Source: Rhizobiales bacterium Ga0077556 (lineage in GTDB: Bacteria; Pseudomonadota; Alphaproteobacteria; Rhizobiales; Phreatobacteraceae). From it: 36,041 nucleotides of DNA. The stretch lies in contig LNFH01000420.1 of the NCBI GenBank assembly GCA_001464235.1, forward strand, positions 1 through 36,041, given 5' to 3'. The notes under the pieces were generated by a model. The model made no database searches and had not been told where the DNA came from. It saw only the letters and a program-made list of their open reading frames with translations. Positions 32,834 through 36,041 of this stretch are shown here, piece after piece; position 1 is the first letter of the stretch; each line of letters begins with the position of its first letter. Position numbers and translations under genes: made by a program.

Positions 32834-32921
32834 GGACAGGGACAGGGACATCCGTCTCGTCCCGCGCGGAGCGCGGTTCAGTCCAGGGCCCCGCGAGAGT
32901 GGAGCACCGCAGGACAAGCAC

Positions 32922-32998
32922 TGGCGATCCCGGCAGGGCTCGAACCTGCGACATTCTGCTTAGAAGGCAGATGCTCTATCCTGCTGAGCTACGGGACC
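32922..32998 (-). tRNA. tRNA-Arg (anticodon TCT)
   Basis: 77 bases read on the minus strand, with encoded CCA. The acceptor GGTCCCG pairs with CGGGATC with one G-T pair. The anticodon stem CTGCC closes the loop TTCTAAG region with TCT in position 34-36, and the T-arm carries GGTTCGAGCC. It decodes AGA. Confidence 0.95.
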
Positions 32999-33022
32999 GG
33001 AACCCGGCCGCCGCCCTCGCCC

Positions 33023-33328
33023 TCAATGGGTCCAGGCGCCGACCCGGTTGAACTTGAAGTTGTCGGAATAGGCCGCGAGGCGGCGCTTCGGCTGCTCGGC
33101 CTCGAAGACCTGGTAGGCAATGCCGTTCTTCTCGGCATAGGCGATGGCGTCCTCGCGGGTGTCGAAGGAGAGACGCACCTGCTGGGCCATGTCGGTCGAG
33201 CTGGTGTAGCCCATCAGCGGCTCCACCGTGCGCGGGGCCTCGGGCTCGAACTCCAGGCGCCAGTGGTCGGTCTTGGCCAGACCCGACTGGGTGGCGGTCC
33301 TGGCGGGCTTGTAGATACGGGCGACCAC
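33023..33328 (-). CDS. NDUFS4-like complex I accessory subunit (ETC_C1_NDUFA4 family)
   Basis: Small protein of 101 residues homologous to the mitochondrial NDUFS4/18-kDa subunit of NADH:quinone oxidoreductase, found in alphaproteobacteria. Conserved features are [28 protein letters not shown] at the start and the end region with DNFKFNR. The start is a GTG at 33328, six bases after GGAGG; the longer frame would run into the tRNA-Pro gene. It probably peripherally stabilises the NADH-oxidising arm. It lies between two tRNA genes in the same direction, only 16 bases downstream of tRNA-Pro, so the three may share a transcript. Confidence 0.92.
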   Translation of the reverse strand: MVARIYKPARTATQSGLAKTDHWRLEFEPEAPRTVEPLMGYTSSTDMAQQVRLSFDTREDAIAYAEKNGIAYQVFEAEQPKRRLAAYSDNFKFNRVGAWTH

Positions 33329-33344
33329 GTTGTTCCTCCGGATC

Positions 33345-33421
33345 TGGTCGGGGCGACTGGATTCGAACCAGCGACCTAGAGTACCCAAAACTCTCGCGCT
33401 ACCAGGCTGCGCTACGCCCCG
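33345..33421 (-). tRNA. tRNA-Pro (anticodon TGG)
   Basis: 77 bases on the minus strand with encoded CCA. The acceptor CGGGGCG pairs perfectly with CGCCCCG. The anticodon stem AGAGT/ACTCT closes the loop TTTGGGT (anticodon TGG), and the T-loop is GGTTCGAATCC. It decodes CCA and, with wobble, other proline codons. Confidence 0.95.
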
Positions 33422-33475
33422 TCAGCCTTGGCAATAGCCGAGGGTCGCGGCAGCGGCAAGCACGATACGCCCTGA

Positions 33476-33931
33476 TCAGCCGCGGAAGAACGGGTGCTCG
33501 ACCCGGTCGCCGGCGGCGATGCCGAGACGCCGCGCCGTGCCGCCGATCACCTCCAGCACGCCCTTGACCGGACCGTTCGAAGAGATCGTCGCCTCGGACA
33601 GGGGCGTGGTGTTCTCGGCGATGTGGTTGATGAGGCCGTTGGCGCGGATGAAGATCATGTCGAGCGGGATGTAGGTGTTCTTCATCCACATGGTGACCTC
33701 GGTCTCGCGCGTGCCGAAGTCGAAGAGCATGCCGCGCCCGTCGGGCAGCTCCCGGCGGAACATCAGACCGCGGGAGCGCGTCTCCGGGGTATTGGCGATC
33801 TCGAGGACGAAGGGATGGCTGACGCCCGCCCGCGTGACGATGGTCAACCGGCCGGTATCGCCGCGCGCCAGGGCGGGGGCAGCTGGCAGGACGAGGGCAG
33901 CGGCGAGAAGACGGCGGCGATCGATCATCAT
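33476..33931 (-). CDS. DUF192 family secreted protein
   Basis: Exported protein of 151 residues. The N-terminus has RRR then LLAAALVLPAAPALA, a signal with cleavage near residue 22. The DUF192 core is complete: EIANTPETRSRGLMFRRELPDGRGMLFDF, TMWMKNTYIPLDMIFI and VLEVIGGTARRLGIAAGDRV. No reaction is known for the family. It lies 54 bases before tRNA-Pro and 18 bases after the cold-shock gene, so it may be read with the cold-shock gene. Confidence 0.9.
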   Translation of the reverse strand: MMIDRRRLLAAALVLPAAPALARGDTGRLTIVTRAGVSHPFVLEIANTPETRSRGLMFRRELPDGRGMLFDFGTRETEVTMWMKNTYIPLDMIFIRANGLINHIAENTTPLSEATISSNGPVKGVLEVIGGTARRLGIAAGDRVEHPFFRG

Positions 33932-33949
33932 GGCCGCAGTTCTAGCCCG

Positions 33950-34558
33950 TCAGTGGGAGGCTGGAAAGGGCGCTCCGTCGGGCCGGACCTCGGCCGCCAT
34001 CAGACCTTTGGAGCCGTCGCCGAACCGGACGAGGACCCACTGCCCGGGCCGCAGCTCGGTCATGCCGTAGCGGCGCAGCGTTTCCATGTGGACGAAGATG
34101 TCGGGGGTGCCGGGGCCGCGCGACAGGAAGCCGAAGCCGCGCAGGCGGTTGAACCACTTGACCTCGGCCCGCTCCAGCCCGCTGGTCGGCACGACGGCGA
34201 CATGGGTGCGGGCCGGCGGCATCTGCGCCGGATGAATGGCGGTGGAATCGTCCATGGAGAGGACGCGGAAGGCCTGCAGGCCGCGGGCCCGCGCGGTGGC
34301 CTCGACCACGATCCGGGCGCCCTCGTGTGCCGTCTGGAAGCCGTCGCGACGCAGCGTCGTCACGTGCAGCAGGATGTCGGCCCCGCCACCGTCGGGCACG
34401 ATGAAGCCGTAGCCCTTGGCGACGTCGAACCACTTGATGGCGCCTGAAATCTCGACCAGGTCGGTGGGCGCGGCTTCGGGCGCGGAGGAAGCTTCCGCCC
34501 GCAATGCCAGGCCGCTCTTGCCGCCGAGGCCGTCTGCATCGGAACCGTCCGACGTCAT
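33950..34558 (-). CDS. Double cold-shock-domain protein
   Basis: Protein of 202 residues with two cold-shock domains. The first is at about residues 39-105 with RNA-binding motifs KGYGFI and DILLHV. The second is at about 131-197 with RGFGFL and DIFVH. Such twin-domain proteins are common in alphaproteobacteria and bind single-stranded nucleic acid, often with growth-phase or cold induction. The ATG at 34558 begins a 38-residue low-complexity lead. It is followed by DUF192. The roughly 155 bases upstream could hold a long leader typical of cold-shock genes. Confidence 0.92.
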   Translation of the reverse strand: MTSDGSDADGLGGKSGLALRAEASSAPEAAPTDLVEISGAIKWFDVAKGYGFIVPDGGGADILLHVTTLRRDGFQTAHEGARIVVEATARARGLQAFRVLSMDDSTAIHPAQMPPARTHVAVVPTSGLERAEVKWFNRLRGFGFLSRGPGTPDIFVHMETLRRYGMTELRPGQWVLVRFGDGSKGLMAAEVRPDGAPFPASH

Positions 34559-34713
34559 CACTCTCACCGCCGCGCTATCGGGATCGTGGCCTCGATCCCG
34601 CCCCACCCTGATTCTCAGGACAAAGGATAACACCCGCCCGGCTTCGGCAAAGCCCAAAATGCAGCCGCCATGCGTCTTCCACACCACTTTGGTGCATGAG
34701 CTGTTGCTGATCG

Positions 34714-35499
34714 TCAGGAAAGCCGATCGATGCCCAGTCGGCGCGCCAGCCCCTCCAGCACCGCGCCGATATCGGCCCGGATGACGAGGTGGGCGGCCTC
34801 GTCGAGCGGGGTCTCCTCACGGTTGATGATGACCAGCCTCGCCCCGCTCTCGCGGGCGGCGAGCGGCAGGCCGGCGGCCGGGTAGACGACGAGCGAGGAG
34901 CCGATGGCGAGGAAGAGGTCGCAGTCGGTGGACCAGGCCGTCGCCCGGCGCATCTTGGCCTCCGGCATGGCCTGTCCGAAGGAAATGGTGGCGGATTTCA
35001 CCGGGCCGGCGCAGTCCTCGCAGTCCGGCGGCTCGCCGCCGCTGGCCTCAAAGCGCTCGCGCACCCAGGCGAGTTCGTGGCGCCGTCCGCAGGCGAGGCA
35101 CGTGGCATAGGTGCCGTTGCCGTGGATCTCGATGAGGTGCGCGTCGCCGGTGCCGGCGTCCTGGTGCAGGTTGTCGATGTTCTGCGTGATGATGCCGGAG
35201 AGCCGGCCGGCGCGGATCATGGCCGCGAGGGCCAGGTGCCCGCGGGCGGGCGCCGCCCCGCGATAGCTGTCGTCCATGGTGAACTTGCGCCGCCAGGCCT
35301 CGGCGCGGGCCTCCCGGCTGGCCATGAAGGCCTGAAAGGGGATGGGCTTGTTCTGCGTCCACAGGCCGCCGGGCGAGCGGAAATCGGGAATGCCGCTCTC
35401 TGTCGAGATCCCAGCCCCGGTGAAGGCGACCGCGCGGCTGGACTGCCGGAAGAGACTTGCCAGATCGTCCGTGGCAGTCTTCAACTCCGCTTCCGTCAT
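34714..35499 (-). CDS. Sirtuin, NAD-dependent protein deacylase
   Basis: Sir2 enzyme of 261 residues that removes acyl groups from lysines with NAD. The NAD site is [20 protein letters not shown] near 28-47, [11 protein letters not shown] follows at 106-116, the catalytic histidine is H126 and the zinc cysteines are C134, C137, C160 and C163. The Tyr/Arg pair that marks bacterial CobB-type desuccinylases is not evident, so a class II-like deacylase is more likely. The ATG at 35499 follows GGAGGTG. Its start is only 30 bases from the divergent glyoxalase start. Confidence 0.93.
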   Translation of the reverse strand: MTEAELKTATDDLASLFRQSSRAVAFTGAGISTESGIPDFRSPGGLWTQNKPIPFQAFMASREARAEAWRRKFTMDDSYRGAAPARGHLALAAMIRAGRLSGIITQNIDNLHQDAGTGDAHLIEIHGNGTYATCLACGRRHELAWVRERFEASGGEPPDCEDCAGPVKSATISFGQAMPEAKMRRATAWSTDCDLFLAIGSSLVVYPAAGLPLAARESGARLVIINREETPLDEAAHLVIRADIGAVLEGLARRLGIDRLS

Positions 35500-35529
35500 C
35501 GACACCTCCGGCGAGAACGAGGGTTCCCC

Positions 35530-35988
35530 ATGCGCTACCTGCACACCATGGTCCGAGTGACCGATCTCGACCAGTCGCTGGACTTCTACTGCAACAAGCT
35601 CGGCCTGGTTCAGGTGCGCAAGAACGATTTTCCGCAGGGAAAGTTCACGCTCGTCTTCCTCTGCGCGCCGGAGGACAAGGCGGCGGCGGAGGCCGACATC
35701 GCAGCCGGCCGTCGCGACGCCCCGATGCTCGAGCTCACCTACAACTGGGACCCCGAGGCCTATTCGGGCGGCCGCAACTTCGGCCATCTCGCCTATGAGG
35801 TCGACGACATCTACGCCACCTGCGAGAAGCTGCAGAAGGCCGGCGTGGTCATCAACCGTCCGCCGCGCGACGGCCGCATGGCCTTCGTCCGCTCGCCCGA
35901 CAACATCTCCATCGAGATCCTGCAGAAGGGCGAGGCCAAGGCCCCCGCCGAGCCCTGGGCCTCCATGGCGAACACGGGCGCGTGGTAA
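35530..35988 (+). CDS. gloA: Glyoxalase I (lactoylglutathione lyase)
   Basis: Metalloenzyme of 152 residues that turns the hemithioacetal of methylglyoxal and glutathione into lactoylglutathione. The four metal ligands are present: H5 (YLHTMVRV), E68 (LELTYNW), H86 (FGHLAYEV) and E129 (SIEILQKG). GAGGG stands seven bases before the ATG at 35530. The start lies just 30 bases from the divergent sirtuin start, so the promoter must reach into the sirtuin coding region. The next gene begins across its stop codon. Confidence 0.95.
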   Translation: MRYLHTMVRVTDLDQSLDFYCNKLGLVQVRKNDFPQGKFTLVFLCAPEDKAAAEADIAAGRRDAPMLELTYNWDPEAYSGGRNFGHLAYEVDDIYATCEKLQKAGVVINRPPRDGRMAFVRSPDNISIEILQKGEAKAPAEPWASMANTGAW

Positions 35989-36041
35989 GCGGCTTGTTCG
36001 CGCTGAACGCCAACGTCGTCGATACGGGCACGCCGCCGATC
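35982..36041 (+). CDS. Start of a gene running off the window, possibly an aminotransferase
   Basis: A GTG at 35982 overlaps the end of gloA and opens 20 codons to the window edge without a stop. The predicted residues end [13 protein letters not shown], which recall the N-terminus of some class I/II aminotransferases. With so little sequence, the start and the identity are tentative. Confidence 0.3.
   Translation, partial: MVSGLFALNANVVDTGTPPI

Noticed and set aside
32832-32849. Three tandem copies of AGGGAC after the membrane-protein gene
   Set aside because: Too short to be more than a simple-sequence run, and no associated feature is visible.
32922-33421. Possible integration sites at the two tRNA genes
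   Set aside because: No integrase gene and no repeated tRNA 3' end is visible nearby; both tRNAs are intact and flanked by housekeeping genes.

Overview
This is a GC-rich (roughly two-thirds G+C by eye) chromosomal stretch from an alphaproteobacterium, most likely of the Hyphomicrobiales (Rhizobiales). The main reasons are an Aap-type general amino acid importer, an NDUFS4-like accessory subunit of complex I, repeated ATGA/GTGA gene overlaps, and a density of ABC importers typical of that order. The genus cannot be fixed from the sequence alone. I see no phage, insertion sequence, CRISPR array or rRNA.

Layout. 4-2728 (minus): an NMT1/THI5-type ABC importer (binding protein, ATPase, permease, coupled by 4-base overlaps), divergent from an FAD-linked oxidoreductase (2974-4359). 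4400-5058: an MntA-HepT type VII toxin-antitoxin pair. 5059-7118 (minus): an N-carbamoyl-amino-acid amidohydrolase overlapping a 2,3-diaminopropionate ammonia-lyase. 7583-8244: two small proteins (zinc ribbon; secreted). 8370-9845: an M81/MlrC metallopeptidase. 9853-13337 (minus): aapJ-aapQ-aapM without the expected ATPase gene aapP. 13703-19966: a cyanate module, with a divergent sigma54 activator (cynF-like), operator-like repeats and a good -24/-12 promoter, then cynA, a DUF1348/NTF2-like gene, cynB, cynD and cyanase cynS. 20076-20555: a short BLUF blue-light sensor.

20560-29917 (minus): nine genes in one direction: an SsuABC/TauABC-like importer, an orphan TRAP binding protein, a bacterial SABATH-like carboxyl methyltransferase, a DUF3726 protein, a 550-residue protein I do not recognise, a malate/L-lactate-type dehydrogenase and an M19 dipeptidase homologue lacking several metal ligands. 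This is the least explained part of the window and may be an undescribed catabolic route. 30061-31337: DUF924, a manganese cupin resembling hydroxynitrile lyase, and a small hydrophilic protein. 31475-32833: a polytopic membrane protein. 32922-35988 is housekeeping: tRNA-Arg, NDUFS4-like subunit, tRNA-Pro, DUF192, a double cold-shock protein, a sirtuin and glyoxalase I. A partial gene runs off the right edge.

The common thread is scavenging of small nitrogen compounds: cyanate, carbamoyl amino acids, diaminopropionate, amino acids and unidentified ABC/TRAP substrates, with ammonia as a frequent product. The cyanate module shows the clearest regulatory logic: the PAS/AAA+ activator is predicted to bind inverted repeats about 90-130 bases upstream of the sigma54 start and drive cynA-DUF1348-cynBDS.
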